Below, piece after piece: positions 14,398 to 22,990 of a DNA stretch of 64,000 bases. Origin of the DNA: Sphingomonas adhaesiva (GTDB taxonomy: Bacteria; Pseudomonadota; Alphaproteobacteria; Sphingomonadales; Sphingomonadaceae); NCBI RefSeq assembly GCF_036946125.1, contig NZ_JAQIJT010000002.1, forward strand, positions 1,114,001-1,178,000, in the 5' to 3' direction. The translations under genes were made by a program, and so were the position numbers. The notes below the pieces were generated by a model. That model worked only from the letters and a program-made list of their open reading frames with translations. It searched no databases and had not been told where the DNA came from. How positions within the stretch are numbered: the first letter of the stretch is position 1; every line of letters starts with the position of its first letter.

Positions 14398-14655
14398 GTG
14401 CCGTGGTCCATAGCCTTCATGGTGGTCATGATCGTGATGATCGTCACGATCGGAAAGGTGAGCCGCGAGCGGCATCGCGCCATCGGGCGCGCCGGTCATC
14501 CGCCCCAGCCCTGGTTCGGCGCCGACAATCCGGCGCAGAGCGAGGAGATCAAGCAGTTGCGTGAGCGCATCCAGGTGCTCGAACGCGTCATCACCGACCA
14601 ACACGGCGGCAGCGCCGATCTGGAGCGCCAGATCGAGCAGCTGCGCGACCGCTGA
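14398..14655 (+). CDS. PspB-like membrane/coiled-coil protein (85 aa), GTG start
   Basis: Starts at GTG 14398, with AGGAGA about 8 nt upstream; an ATG at 14391 is out of frame. There is one transmembrane segment rich in Met/Val/Ile (about residues 5-19). A Pro/Gly linker follows, then QLRERIQVLERVITD and LERQIEQLRDR. Third member of the post-pspC series. The function is probably structural within the Psp complex. Confidence 0.75.
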   Translation: MPWSIAFMVVMIVMIVTIGKVSRERHRAIGRAGHPPQPWFGADNPAQSEEIKQLRERIQVLERVITDQHGGSADLERQIEQLRDR

Positions 14656-14679
14656 CCCCATCGCCGGAAGGAGACGGCC

Positions 14680-14919
14680 ATGATGTCCGACCCCAGCCTC
14701 TATCTCACCACCGCCGTCGCCGCGCTCGCGGGGCTCGCGATGCTCTGCTACGCCGCGCTCAACGGCTGGCGCGGCTGGCTCCAGCTCAAGCAGCAGGAAC
14801 TGCGTGCCGACGCCCCCGCGATCGCCGCCGCCCCCAGCGCCAGCGCGCGGATCGAGATCGCGGACCTGAAGGAGCGCATCCGCAAGCTGGAGGCGATTGC
14901 GGCGGGCGTCGACCTGTGA
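14680..14919 (+). CDS. PspB-like membrane/coiled-coil protein (79 aa)
   Basis: Two consecutive ATG codons, with GAAGGAGA about 6 nt before the first. One transmembrane helix (about residues 9-27), an Ala-rich linker and a short C-terminal helix DLKERIRKLEAIAAG. The helix is a reduced version of the RLE.R..VLERI motif. Last gene of the psp operon before sufE, with no obvious terminator in the 38-bp gap. Confidence 0.7.
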   Translation: MMSDPSLYLTTAVAALAGLAMLCYAALNGWRGWLQLKQQELRADAPAIAAAPSASARIEIADLKERIRKLEAIAAGVDL

Positions 14920-14957
14920 CGGTTGCCGGGGCGCGGCGGGCACGGTAGCGCGCGCGG

Positions 14958-15368
14958 ATGACCGACACGCTCGACGACATCCGCGAGGAATATGGCTTTC
15001 TGGAGGGCGACGATCGCTACCGCCTGCTGGTGGAGCTGGGCCGATCGCTGGAGCCGATGCCCGATGCGCTGAAGACCGACGCGACGCTGGTGCGCGGTTG
15101 CTCCGCCTCGGTCTGGGTCTATCCCACCGTGGCGGACGACGGCACGCTCCACTTCCTGGCGGACAGCAACGCCGCCATTACCAAGGGGATCATCGCCCTG
15201 GTCCTGCTGACGGTGCAGGACCGTAACCCCGCAGCGATCCTGGCGACCGATATCGAGGGGGAACTGGCTCCGTTCGAACTGAAGGCGCAGCTCAGCTCCA
15301 ATCGTACGCAGGGCATCCCCAACATGATCGCGCTGATCCGCGAGACGGCGCAGCGCTACGCCGACTGA
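14958..15368 (+). CDS. sufE: SufE family sulfur acceptor
   Basis: A 136-aa cytoplasmic protein that accepts persulfide sulfur from a cysteine desulfurase (SufS) and passes it to the Fe-S scaffold. The acceptor cysteine is C48 in VRGCSASVW. LSSNRTQGIPNMI is the usual C-terminal family segment. It lies between the psp operon and a convergent HPP gene. Its partner may be one of the desulfurases at the left edge, 14 kb away. Confidence 0.92.
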   Translation: MTDTLDDIREEYGFLEGDDRYRLLVELGRSLEPMPDALKTDATLVRGCSASVWVYPTVADDGTLHFLADSNAAITKGIIALVLLTVQDRNPAAILATDIEGELAPFELKAQLSSNRTQGIPNMIALIRETAQRYAD

Positions 15369-15376
15369 GCCGGGCG

Positions 15377-16042
15377 CTATTGCCGCCGCGCCTGCGCATG
15401 GATCTGGGCGCGCGACAGAAGCGCGTCCAGATCCTCGCGGCTGATATCGAAGCCCTCGTGCATTTCCGCCAGCGCGGCGTCGATGTCGACGAGGTGGATC
15501 CCGGCCGGGATCGGTGCCGGCGGCGGCGGCGCGCGATGCGGATAGGAGCGCCGCGTCAGGCGGTGCCACGCCACCCCCAGCGCGACCAGGGCGATCGAAT
15601 TGATCCCCACGGGGGCGGCGGCGAAGGCATAGCCCGCCGCGTGAATGCCCTGACTGCCGATGACCGCGGTCAGCGCCGCGGCCCCGCCGGGCGGGTGGAG
15701 GCACCGCAGCAGCGACATCGCCAGGATCGCCGCGCCCACCGCCGCCCCCGCCGCCAGCGTGGTGTCGGGGATCAGGTGGAAGGCGCCGACCCCGACCAGC
15801 GTCGAGACGACGTTGCCGCCCACCACCGGCCACGGCTGCGCCAGCGGGCTGGCCGGCACCGCGAAGACCAGCACGGCGGACGCGCCCAGCGGCGCCACGA
15901 TGATCGGCAGGTCGGCGATCGACGGCGGCACCTGCGCGCACGCGACGATCGTCAGCGCGATCCCGATCGCCGCGCCGACGCACGCGATCAGGCGCGCGGG
16001 CCACTCGGCGCCCGCGACGATCGGCCGGAAGAAGCCTGTCAT
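15377..16042 (-). CDS. HPP family inner-membrane protein
   Basis: A 221-aa protein with four predicted transmembrane spans in the first two thirds. The signature CLHPPGGAAALTAVIGS contains the HPP motif that names the family; some members transport nitrite in plastids and cyanobacteria. PIIVAPLGASAVLVFAVPASPLAQP is another conserved block (positions 47-71). A soluble C-terminus follows (VDIDAALAEMHEGFDISREDL). The start overlaps the upstream oxygenase stop as ATGA (16039-16042). Substrate unknown. Confidence 0.85.
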   Translation of the reverse strand: MTGFFRPIVAGAEWPARLIACVGAAIGIALTIVACAQVPPSIADLPIIVAPLGASAVLVFAVPASPLAQPWPVVGGNVVSTLVGVGAFHLIPDTTLAAGAAVGAAILAMSLLRCLHPPGGAAALTAVIGSQGIHAAGYAFAAAPVGINSIALVALGVAWHRLTRRSYPHRAPPPPAPIPAGIHLVDIDAALAEMHEGFDISREDLDALLSRAQIHAQARRQ

Positions 16043-16725
16043 GCCGTGCGCGTGCCCCAGGCACTCTCGCGGAACCACTTGGTGATGATGTACTTCGTCC
16101 CCTCGACCACGGACATGCCCTCGTGCATCGTCATCGTATTGGGGCTGCCGTCGGGCGCCATGTTGTTCCAGACCAGCAGCAATCCCTTTCGCGGCATCAC
16201 GCGCAGTCCCCCTTGCGGGAACCAGGTCGCCCCGCCCTCCTCCACCTCGTTGAGGTAGATCATCGCGGTCCAGGTGCGCTGGCCCCCGGTCACGCGCATC
16301 CGCGGCCAGTAGCTCTCGCCCTCGTGGAAATAGTCGTGATGCGCGCGAAAATGCTGACCCTGAGCATAGCGCTGCCCCTGCATCGTCTCGCCATTCTCCG
16401 GCGGGATGCCCAGCGTGCCCGAGATGTAGCGGTCGATCTCGCGGATGCCGTCCGCGTTGCGATCCATGTCGCAACTGTCGCTGGTCCGGTTCGCGTTCGA
16501 TCCCTCGTCCGACAGCAGGGTGGACGGCCGACGATTCGACTCGATCAACCCGACCAGCCAGTCGCAATTCGCCTCGTCGAGGAAGCCGGGACATCTCCAC
16601 GCCTGCACGCTGTCGCTGGGCAGCCGCTGCATCCGCGGATCGGCATCGAGCCGCGCGGCGACCGCGCGCCCGATCGCGGCACGCGTGGCGGAGGGATAAC
16701 CCGGAACATTGGTGGTGATCGGCAT
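16039..16725 (-). CDS. 2-oxoglutarate/Fe(II) oxygenase, prolyl 4-hydroxylase-like
   Basis: A 228-aa enzyme of the P4Hc fold that hydroxylates a protein or small-molecule substrate using Fe(II), 2-oxoglutarate and oxygen. The iron triad is visible as HHDYFH (HxD) and, about 75 residues later, His in MHEG. The following GTKYIITKWFRE supplies the basic residue for 2-oxoglutarate. The Cys- and Asp-rich SCDMDRNADG lies before the core. The ATG at 16725 is preferred over a TTG at 16761. It forms a two-gene unit with the HPP protein. Confidence 0.85.
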   Translation of the reverse strand: MPITTNVPGYPSATRAAIGRAVAARLDADPRMQRLPSDSVQAWRCPGFLDEANCDWLVGLIESNRRPSTLLSDEGSNANRTSDSCDMDRNADGIREIDRYISGTLGIPPENGETMQGQRYAQGQHFRAHHDYFHEGESYWPRMRVTGGQRTWTAMIYLNEVEEGGATWFPQGGLRVMPRKGLLLVWNNMAPDGSPNTMTMHEGMSVVEGTKYIITKWFRESAWGTRTA

Positions 16726-16782
16726 GGCGCCTGCTTTTGCAAGCCCGGCGCGCCGCTTCAAGAGCGACGCGCCGTCCTCACT

Positions 16783-17730
16783 TCACCAAAACAATCCCGG
16801 GATCAGGTCGACCACCTGCCCGGAGTAGATATCGACCAGCAGCGCGTCATTGTAATAGCGCACCCAGCGATACGGGCCGTAGGCGTCGGGCAGGCGATAG
16901 GACCACGGATCGTCGATCCAGTAATTCTGTCCGAACAGCTGCGGCGCGAGCCTCACCCCGACCGAGAAACGCGTATAGCCGCGATCCCAGCCATAGGGCG
17001 CGTAATAGCGCGGCAGGCGATACAGCTGGCGGTTGGCGGCGCGGTACCGGGTCCAGTCGTAGCGGCGATCCTGCCGCCAGCCGCGATCCCAGTTGCGGTC
17101 GCCCCGGTTCCAGTCGCCCCGGTTCCAGTCGCCCCGGTTCCAGTTCCCCCGGTCCCAACTACCGCGATCCCAGGCACCCCCGCGGTTCCAGTCGCGATCG
17201 GGCCGACGCCCGTCCTGCCATGCGCGGTTCGCCTGGTCGCGCTGCTGCCAGCGCCCCGCATCCCATCCCCCGTCGCCACGCCGGTCGCCGCGGCGATCGT
17301 CGCGCCACTCGCCGCGTGGCCGGTCGGGCCGCTGCTGCCAGTCGCGTCGATCGTCGCTGCCGATCGGCGGCGCCGGCGGAGGCGTCACCGGGCGGTCGGC
17401 ACGCCAGTCGCCGCCGGGGCGACCCGGCTGCGCATCGCCAACGGGCCGATCGGGGCGGTTCGGCGCCCAGCCGCCGAGCGGCCGATCCGGGCGCCCCGGC
17501 CGCCACTCGCCCGCGGGACGATCCGGTCGCCCGGCTCCCTGCGGACGGTCGGGGCGGGCGCCACGATCGCGCTGCCACCCGCCGTCGCCACCACGCTCGC
17601 CGCCCTGCGCCTGCATCCGCGCCTCCATGCGGGCGCGCATCGCGTCGCGCACCGACACGTCCTGCGCCCAGGATGCACCCGGCAGCATCGCCACCGCGGA
17701 CATCAACGTCGCCACCATCGCCTTCATCAT
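16783..17730 (-). CDS. RcnB family periplasmic protein with Arg/Asp/Trp-rich low-complexity array
   Basis: Sec signal peptide at the N-terminus (MMKAMVATLMSAVAMLPG, cleavage near SWAQ). A long disordered region of RPDRP, RGEWRDDRR and WNRGD repeats spans about residues 30-220. The C-terminal RcnB domain contains RLPRYYAPYGWDRGYTRF, then YWIDDPWSYRLPDAYGPYRW and DLIPGLFW. E. coli RcnB modulates Ni/Co efflux in the periplasm; the role here is inferred only from the domain. Tandem ATG codons at 17730 and 17727 are both possible. The repeat array is unusual in length. Confidence 0.82.
   Translation of the reverse strand: MMKAMVATLMSAVAMLPGASWAQDVSVRDAMRARMEARMQAQGGERGGDGGWQRDRGARPDRPQGAGRPDRPAGEWRPGRPDRPLGGWAPNRPDRPVGDAQPGRPGGDWRADRPVTPPPAPPIGSDDRRDWQQRPDRPRGEWRDDRRGDRRGDGGWDAGRWQQRDQANRAWQDGRRPDRDWNRGGAWDRGSWDRGNWNRGDWNRGDWNRGDRNWDRGWRQDRRYDWTRYRAANRQLYRLPRYYAPYGWDRGYTRFSVGVRLAPQLFGQNYWIDDPWSYRLPDAYGPYRWVRYYNDALLVDIYSGQVVDLIPGLFW
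17099..17157. repeat. 15-bp tandem repeat inside the RcnB-family gene
   Basis: Three perfect copies of TCGCCCCGGTTCCAG (17099-17143), then a degenerate fourth. On the coding (minus) strand each unit encodes WNRGD. Such in-frame 15-mers can expand or contract by slippage without breaking the gene. Confidence 0.85.
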
Positions 17731-17841
17731 CGTCAGCGTCTTTCCACCTGCCGGCGCACGAGCCGGCCCCACGATGACGAATGTATTGCGACGGTGCCGG
17801 GGAACAATCGCTGAACCGGGTCGTCAGCGAACCGACAGGAT

Positions 17842-19434
17842 TCAGCCTGCCGCCGCCAATTCCTTGGCCTTGCCATAATCGGCCTTGCCGTTGGGTGCGC
17901 GCAGCGTATCCGCGGTGGCGACCATCAGCTTGGGCAGCTTGTACCCCGCCAGATGCCGCCGCAACTCGTCGCGAATCGTCCCCTCGTCATAGCCCGCGCC
18001 GGTGCGCACGACCGCCGTCACCGACTGGCCCCACCGCGGATCGGGCGTGCCGAAGACCAGAGCGTCCTCGACACCGGGGCACAGCTTCAACGCCTCCTCG
18101 ACCTCTTCGGGAAAGATCTTCTCGCCCGCCGAGTTGATACAGGCCGAGCCACGGCCCAGCAGCACCAGCGAGCCATCGGCATTCACCTTCGCCAGATCGC
18201 CCGATACGACATAGCGTACCCCGTCGATCACGCGGAACGTCCGCGCGCTCTTCTCAGGGTCCTTGTGATATTCGATCGGCCCCGGCGGCGCGAGCACCAC
18301 CTTGCCGGTGACGTCGCTGCCCGGCACCACGTCGCGATCGTCGTCGTCCAGCACGCGGCAACGCGTACCGACCATGAAGCGCGCGGTTTCCACCGTGCCG
18401 TCACGGGTCGTCACCGCGGCTCCCATGCCGATCGCCTCGGACGAGCTGAAATTGTCCTGGCATACGGCGTCGGGCATGTGGCGGATCAGCCCGTCCTTCA
18501 CCGCCTGCGTCCACATCACGCCCGACGACGAGATCAGCCGGACCGACGACACGTCCCAGCGCGCCGGCTCGTTGTCCAGCGCCTCCAGCACCGGGCGGGC
18601 GAAGGCATCGCCCACCACGATCAGCCGGTTGGCCTGCCAGCGGTCGATCGCGTCCAGTGCCTCCTCGGCGCGGAAGCTGGTGGACGGCAGCGTCGCCACC
18701 ATCCCGCCCGCCAGCAACGATCCGTAGGACGACAGCAGGCCGGTACCGTGCATCAGCGGCGGGCCGCAGACGGTGCGCGGAAAATCGGGGTTCGCCGCGG
18801 CATGGGCGGCCGCCTCGTCCACCGTGGCGGGGATCGGCAGGCCTTGCGAGGCGGCGACCGCCAGCCCGATCGCGTTCAGATCCGAATGTTGCCATACCAC
18901 GCCCTTGGGCATGCCGGTGGTGCCGCCGGTATAGATGAAGAAGCGATCGGCCGGATCGCGCGCGATCCCCAGCGGCGTCGCATCGCCCGCCGTCAGATCG
19001 TCGAACCGCTCCGCGAAGGCGGGCGCGTCCCCCTCCCCGCCGATCTCCACCCAGGTGCGCACGCCGGGGGCGCCCGGCACCACCTGCGCCACCGCATCGC
19101 GCAGCCGCGCGTCGTACAGCAGCACCGTCGCGTCGCTGTCCGCCAGGATATAGGCCAGTTCCTCGGCGACATAGCGATAGTTGACGTTGACGTGCGTCCC
19201 CCGTGCCTTCCAGCAGGCGATCAGGCCGACCAGATAGTCCGCGGAATTATAGGCGTAGAAGGCGAACCTCTCCCACGGTGACAGACCGCGATCGACCAGC
19301 GCCCGCGCCAGGGCGTTGGAGCGCCGCGCCAGCGTGGCCCAGTCGACCACCTGATCGCCATGCGCCAGCGCCACGCGGTCGCCGGGCACCGCCCGCTCGA
19401 CCGCCTCGATCATGTCACCGAAGTTGAAACTCAT
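17842..19434 (-). CDS. AMP-dependent acyl-CoA synthetase
   Basis: A 530-aa adenylate-forming ligase that activates a carboxylic acid to its CoA thioester. It has the P-loop YTGGTTGMPKGV, the A5-like FSSSEAIGMG, the YVVSGDLAKV hinge region, GRGSACINSAGEKIFPEEVE and the C-terminal catalytic lysine in APNGKADY. There is no signal peptide. The start ATG at 19434 overlaps the upstream ligase stop as ATGA. Together with the second ligase and a thiolase it suggests fatty, cyclic or terpenoid acid breakdown. Substrate not known. Confidence 0.9.
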   Translation of the reverse strand: MSFNFGDMIEAVERAVPGDRVALAHGDQVVDWATLARRSNALARALVDRGLSPWERFAFYAYNSADYLVGLIACWKARGTHVNVNYRYVAEELAYILADSDATVLLYDARLRDAVAQVVPGAPGVRTWVEIGGEGDAPAFAERFDDLTAGDATPLGIARDPADRFFIYTGGTTGMPKGVVWQHSDLNAIGLAVAASQGLPIPATVDEAAAHAAANPDFPRTVCGPPLMHGTGLLSSYGSLLAGGMVATLPSTSFRAEEALDAIDRWQANRLIVVGDAFARPVLEALDNEPARWDVSSVRLISSSGVMWTQAVKDGLIRHMPDAVCQDNFSSSEAIGMGAAVTTRDGTVETARFMVGTRCRVLDDDDRDVVPGSDVTGKVVLAPPGPIEYHKDPEKSARTFRVIDGVRYVVSGDLAKVNADGSLVLLGRGSACINSAGEKIFPEEVEEALKLCPGVEDALVFGTPDPRWGQSVTAVVRTGAGYDEGTIRDELRRHLAGYKLPKLMVATADTLRAPNGKADYGKAKELAAAG

Positions 19435-20996
19435 CCCGCAACACCTCTCACCAATTGGGTTTTTCCCCAATACTCGTCGCGGAGCAGGCGCTTGTAAAGC
19501 TTGCCGGTATCGTGCCGCGGCAGTTCGGCGCGGAAGTCGATGCGGCGCGGCGTCTTGACGTGGCTCAGGTTCGCGCGCGCGAACTCGGTCAACTCCGCCG
19601 CCAGTTCCGGCCCGGCGCTCTCCGGATCGCGCGGCTGCACCACCGCCACCACTTCCTCGCCCATCTCGTCGTGCGGCGCGCCGATCACGGCGACGTCGGC
19701 GACCTTGGGATGCGTGACGAGCAGGTTCTCGATCTCCGCCGGGTAGATGTTGACCCCGCCCGAGATAATCATGAAGCTCTTGCGATCGGTGAGATAGAGG
19801 AAGCCCTCCTCATCCACCCAGCCCACGTCGCCCAGCGTCGTCCAGCCACGCGCATTGGTCGAATCCTGCGTCTTCGCCGGATCGTTGTGATAGGTGAAGA
19901 TCTGCCCGCCATCGGGGCTCTCGAAATAGATCGCGCCCTCGGTCCGCGGCGGCACCTCGTCGCCGTCCTCGTCGCAGATATGGGTGATCGTGGTCAGGTT
20001 GCGTCCCACCGACCCCTTGTGCGTCAGCCAGTCGGCCGCACCGATCGCGTGGAAACCGTTCCCCTCCGTACCGGCATAATATTCGCCGATGATCGGCCCC
20101 CACCACTCGATCATCTTCTCCTTGACCGGGATCGGGCACGGCGCGGCGGCATGCCACACCGCCTTCAACGAGGAGAGATCGTAGCGCGCGCGCACCTCTT
20201 CGGGCAGCTTCAGCATGCGGATGAAATGCGTCGGCACCCATTGCGCGTGGGTGACGCGGTAGCGCTCGATATATTCCAGCGCCTTTTCCGCGTCGAACCG
20301 CTCCATCACGATCACGGTGCCGCCCAGCTGCTGCACCGCCATCGACCAGCGCAGCGGCGCGGCGTGATAGAGCGGTGCCGGGCTGAGATACACCATGTCC
20401 GGGCCGAAGCCGTAGAGCGCCTGCCCCAGCGTCACCAGCGGCGACAGGTTGGTGCCGAACGGCTCCTCCGACAGCGGGTGCTTCACCCCCTTGGGCTGGC
20501 CCGTCGTGCCGGACGAATAGAGCATCGTGCCGCCCGGCGACGGGTCCGCGATCGGCGTCGCGGGCTGCGCATCGCGCGCCGCCTCGTACGATTCGAACCC
20601 CGGCAGCTCGCCATCGGCGATATAGCGCTTCAGGTCGTCGATCTCGGGCAGCAGCGCTGTCGCGCATTCCGCCGTCCCGCGCGACACGATCAGCGCGCGG
20701 CAATTGCCGTCGCGGATGATGTAATGCGCCTCCGACACGCTCAGCTTGGAGGAGATGCAGGTGCAATAGACGCCGGTACGCTCCGCCGCCCACATGATCT
20801 CCAGGTAGCGCGGCGAATTGTCCATCATCACCGCGATGCCGTCGCCGCGCTTCAGCCCCAGCGACCGGATCAGCTGCGCGCCCTGGTTGGCGCGCGCGTC
20901 CAGCTCGCCATAGGTCACCGTCTCGCCGGAACCGGCCATGATATAGGCAGGCTTGTCGGGCATCGCCTGGGCGTGGGCGACCGGGTGCAGCATCAT
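19431..20996 (-). CDS. AMP-dependent acyl-CoA synthetase (second ligase)
   Basis: A 521-aa ligase with P-loop LYSSGTTGQPKGVKHP, Y.GTEGNGF, GDVGWVDEEGFLYLTDR (adenylate-binding hinge) and the C-terminal PRHDTGKLYKRL with the catalytic Lys. LSPAPLYHAAP is typical of FadD-type enzymes. The start has two adjacent ATG codons (20996 and 20993) after GGAGAG; either is possible. It overlaps the following ligase by 4 bp. Closest role on family grounds is medium- or long-chain or alicyclic acyl-CoA ligase. Confidence 0.9.
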   Translation of the reverse strand: MMLHPVAHAQAMPDKPAYIMAGSGETVTYGELDARANQGAQLIRSLGLKRGDGIAVMMDNSPRYLEIMWAAERTGVYCTCISSKLSVSEAHYIIRDGNCRALIVSRGTAECATALLPEIDDLKRYIADGELPGFESYEAARDAQPATPIADPSPGGTMLYSSGTTGQPKGVKHPLSEEPFGTNLSPLVTLGQALYGFGPDMVYLSPAPLYHAAPLRWSMAVQQLGGTVIVMERFDAEKALEYIERYRVTHAQWVPTHFIRMLKLPEEVRARYDLSSLKAVWHAAAPCPIPVKEKMIEWWGPIIGEYYAGTEGNGFHAIGAADWLTHKGSVGRNLTTITHICDEDGDEVPPRTEGAIYFESPDGGQIFTYHNDPAKTQDSTNARGWTTLGDVGWVDEEGFLYLTDRKSFMIISGGVNIYPAEIENLLVTHPKVADVAVIGAPHDEMGEEVVAVVQPRDPESAGPELAAELTEFARANLSHVKTPRRIDFRAELPRHDTGKLYKRLLRDEYWGKTQLVRGVAG

Positions 20997-21058
20997 TCTC
21001 TCTCCGTCTGGGGCGATCGGGGCCGCGTCTTCCCGCGCGACCCCTTCCGTTCGTTCGT

Positions 21059-22318
21059 TCAGGCCTGGATGCGCTCGACGATGATCGCCGGCGCCATCCC
21101 GCCGGCGGCGCACATCGTGACCAGGCCGTAGCGCTTGTTCTGGCGCTCCAGCTCGTCGACCACGGTGCCGATCAGGATCGCGCCGGTCGCACCGATCGGA
21201 TGGCCGAGCGCGATCGATCCGCCGTTGACGTTCACCTTCTCGCGATCGAGGTCGAGGTCGCGGATGAACTTCTCCGCCACCACGGCGAACGCCTCGTTGA
21301 TCTCCCACAGGTCGATGTCGTCGACCGAGAGACCTGCCTTCGCCAGCACCTTCTTCGCCGCCGGCACCGGGGCGTTGAGCATCAGCGTGGGGTCGTCGCC
21401 GACGTTCGCGGTCGCGACGATGCGCGCGCGCGGCTTCAGCCCGTGCTTCTCGGCATAGTCCTTCGACGCCAGCAGCACCGCCGCCGCGCCGTCGACGACG
21501 CCCGACGAATTGCCGGCATGGTGGAAATGCCGGATCTCCAGATCGGGGTATTTCGCATTGATCTGCTTGCGGAACGTGTCGCCCTTCTTGTTGTAGGGCA
21601 TGTCCGCCATCGCGGCGAAGCTGGGCTTCAGCGCGGCCAGTCCCTCGGCGGTCGTCTGCGGGCGCGGATATTCGTCGCGGTCGAGCACGGTGTTGCCCGC
21701 ATCGTCGACCACCGGCACGATCGACTTCCGGAAGCGGCCTTCCCGGATCGCGATATCGGCCTTGCGCTGGCTCTCCAGCCCCAGCGCGTCCAGATCCTCG
21801 CGGCTGATCCCCTCCATGCTGGCGATCGCGTCGCCGCAGATGCCCTGATGGCTCTGCGGATGCGACGCGTTCAGCCGCTCGTTGCCCGATCCCATGCCGA
21901 GCATCGGCTTGCCGCTTTCCATATCCTCCTGCGCCATGGCGGCGGTCAGGCTCATCATCTCGGTGCCGCCGGCGATGACCAGGTCTTCCATCCCGCTCAT
22001 GATCTGCGCCGCAGCGAAGTTCACCGCGGTGATGCCGCCGCCGCAGAAGCGGTCCAGCGTCGTGCCCGAGGCCTTGACGTCGTAGCCCGCGTCCAGCGCC
22101 GCCATCCGGCCCAGGTCGCCGCCCTGCTTGCCGCGCTGGGTGGAGGTCGACCAGATGATGTCGTCCACCTCCTCGGTATTGAGATTGTTGCGCTCCTTGA
22201 TCGCCTTCAGCACGGTCGCGGCCAGATGCTGCGGATGCATGTCCGCCAGCGCACCCTTGCCCTGCTTTCCGATACCGCGCGGCGTCCGCACCGCGTCGAT
22301 GATATAGGCCTCACCCAT
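21059..22318 (-). CDS. Acetyl-CoA C-acyltransferase (thiolase)
   Basis: A 419-aa thiolase for the last step of beta-oxidation (or its reverse). The nucleophilic cysteine is C92 in LDRFCGGGITA. The catalytic His is in NGGSIALGHPIGATGA and the second Cys in VTMCAAGGMAPA. INEAFAVVAEKF is the other conserved segment. The N-terminus (MGEAYIIDAVRTPRG) fits an acetyl-CoA acetyltransferase of the FadA/PaaJ type. It is the first gene of the minus-strand catabolic operon and is divergent from a TetR regulator. Confidence 0.93.
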   Translation of the reverse strand: MGEAYIIDAVRTPRGIGKQGKGALADMHPQHLAATVLKAIKERNNLNTEEVDDIIWSTSTQRGKQGGDLGRMAALDAGYDVKASGTTLDRFCGGGITAVNFAAAQIMSGMEDLVIAGGTEMMSLTAAMAQEDMESGKPMLGMGSGNERLNASHPQSHQGICGDAIASMEGISREDLDALGLESQRKADIAIREGRFRKSIVPVVDDAGNTVLDRDEYPRPQTTAEGLAALKPSFAAMADMPYNKKGDTFRKQINAKYPDLEIRHFHHAGNSSGVVDGAAAVLLASKDYAEKHGLKPRARIVATANVGDDPTLMLNAPVPAAKKVLAKAGLSVDDIDLWEINEAFAVVAEKFIRDLDLDREKVNVNGGSIALGHPIGATGAILIGTVVDELERQNKRYGLVTMCAAGGMAPAIIVERIQA

Positions 22319-22380
22319 GACGATCCTCTCCGACGTTCCCGAACCGATGTCGACGGCCCTTTACCGCCGCCGAATTCCGG

Positions 22381-22396
22381 CATAACCTTCGTTATG
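22381..22396. promoter_or_regulatory. Palindromic operator candidate for the TetR regulator
   Basis: CATAAC-CTTC-GTTATG, perfect 6-bp arms with 4-bp spacer, in the interval between thiolase and TetR genes. It overlaps the first in-frame ATG (22394) of the regulator. It is AT-richer than its surroundings and placed to control both divergent units. Confidence 0.55.
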
Positions 22397-22405
22397 GTCG
22401 ATGGG

Positions 22406-22990
22406 ATGTCAAGCGTTTCGCCGCCGGTTGCCCCGTCGCCACGGGGAACGGACCTCACGCCGCGCGACTGGCTGGAGGCGGGGCAGTCACTGTTGCGGCG
22501 GGGCGGACTGCGCGCGCTGAAGCTGCGCCCGCTGGCCGAGGAGCTGCGCGTGTCGACCGGCAGTTTCTACCATCATTTCGCGGACTTCGACGCCTATCAG
22601 GGGCAGCTGGCGCGCTATTTCGCGGGTGCGCAGCTTGCCGCGCTGATCGAGGCGCTGGAGCGCGCGACCGACGACCCGATCGACCGCATCCGCCTGCTGG
22701 GGCAGACCGTGCGACGCCGCGGCTCGTCACGGATCGCGATCGCGATGCGCGCCTGGGCGGAGAGCGATCCGCGGGCGCGGCATGCGGTGGAGCAGCATGA
22801 TGCGATGATGCTCGATTTCCTCGCCAGATGCCTGACCGCTGCGGGGTTCGAGCGTGACGATGCCGAGGTGCGCGCCTATGGCCTCATCACCCTGGGGCTC
22901 AGCAAGGTGCACGCCCCGCACCTCGATATGGCGCAATTGTTCGATCGCCTGCTCGACATCGTCTGCGCGCGGCCGGCGTCGTCGTCGTGA
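22406..22990 (+). CDS. TetR/AcrR family transcriptional regulator
   Basis: About 194 aa. The N-terminal helix-turn-helix is visible as LRALKLRPLAEELRVSTGSFYHHFADFD, in which the TGSFYHHF recognition helix is typical of TetR. The C-terminal ligand-binding domain is all helical. Start is uncertain: ATG at 22394 (overlapping the palindrome) or 22406, neither with a clear ribosome-binding site. Divergent from the thiolase and ligase operon and coupled to the downstream oxidoreductase by GTGA. It probably represses the catabolic genes and responds to an acyl-CoA (inference). Confidence 0.88.
   Translation: MSSVSPPVAPSPRGTDLTPRDWLEAGQSLLRRGGLRALKLRPLAEELRVSTGSFYHHFADFDAYQGQLARYFAGAQLAALIEALERATDDPIDRIRLLGQTVRRRGSSRIAIAMRAWAESDPRARHAVEQHDAMMLDFLARCLTAAGFERDDAEVRAYGLITLGLSKVHAPHLDMAQLFDRLLDIVCARPASSS

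Noticed and set aside
14391..14400. ATG 14391 as start of the third PspB-like protein
   Set aside because: It is out of frame with the transmembrane and coiled-coil reading; the GTG at 14398 is in frame with AGGAGA.
17099..17157. Regular short repeats as a CRISPR array
   Set aside because: Units are 15 bp with no spacers and encode WNRGD repeats in frame within the RcnB-family gene.
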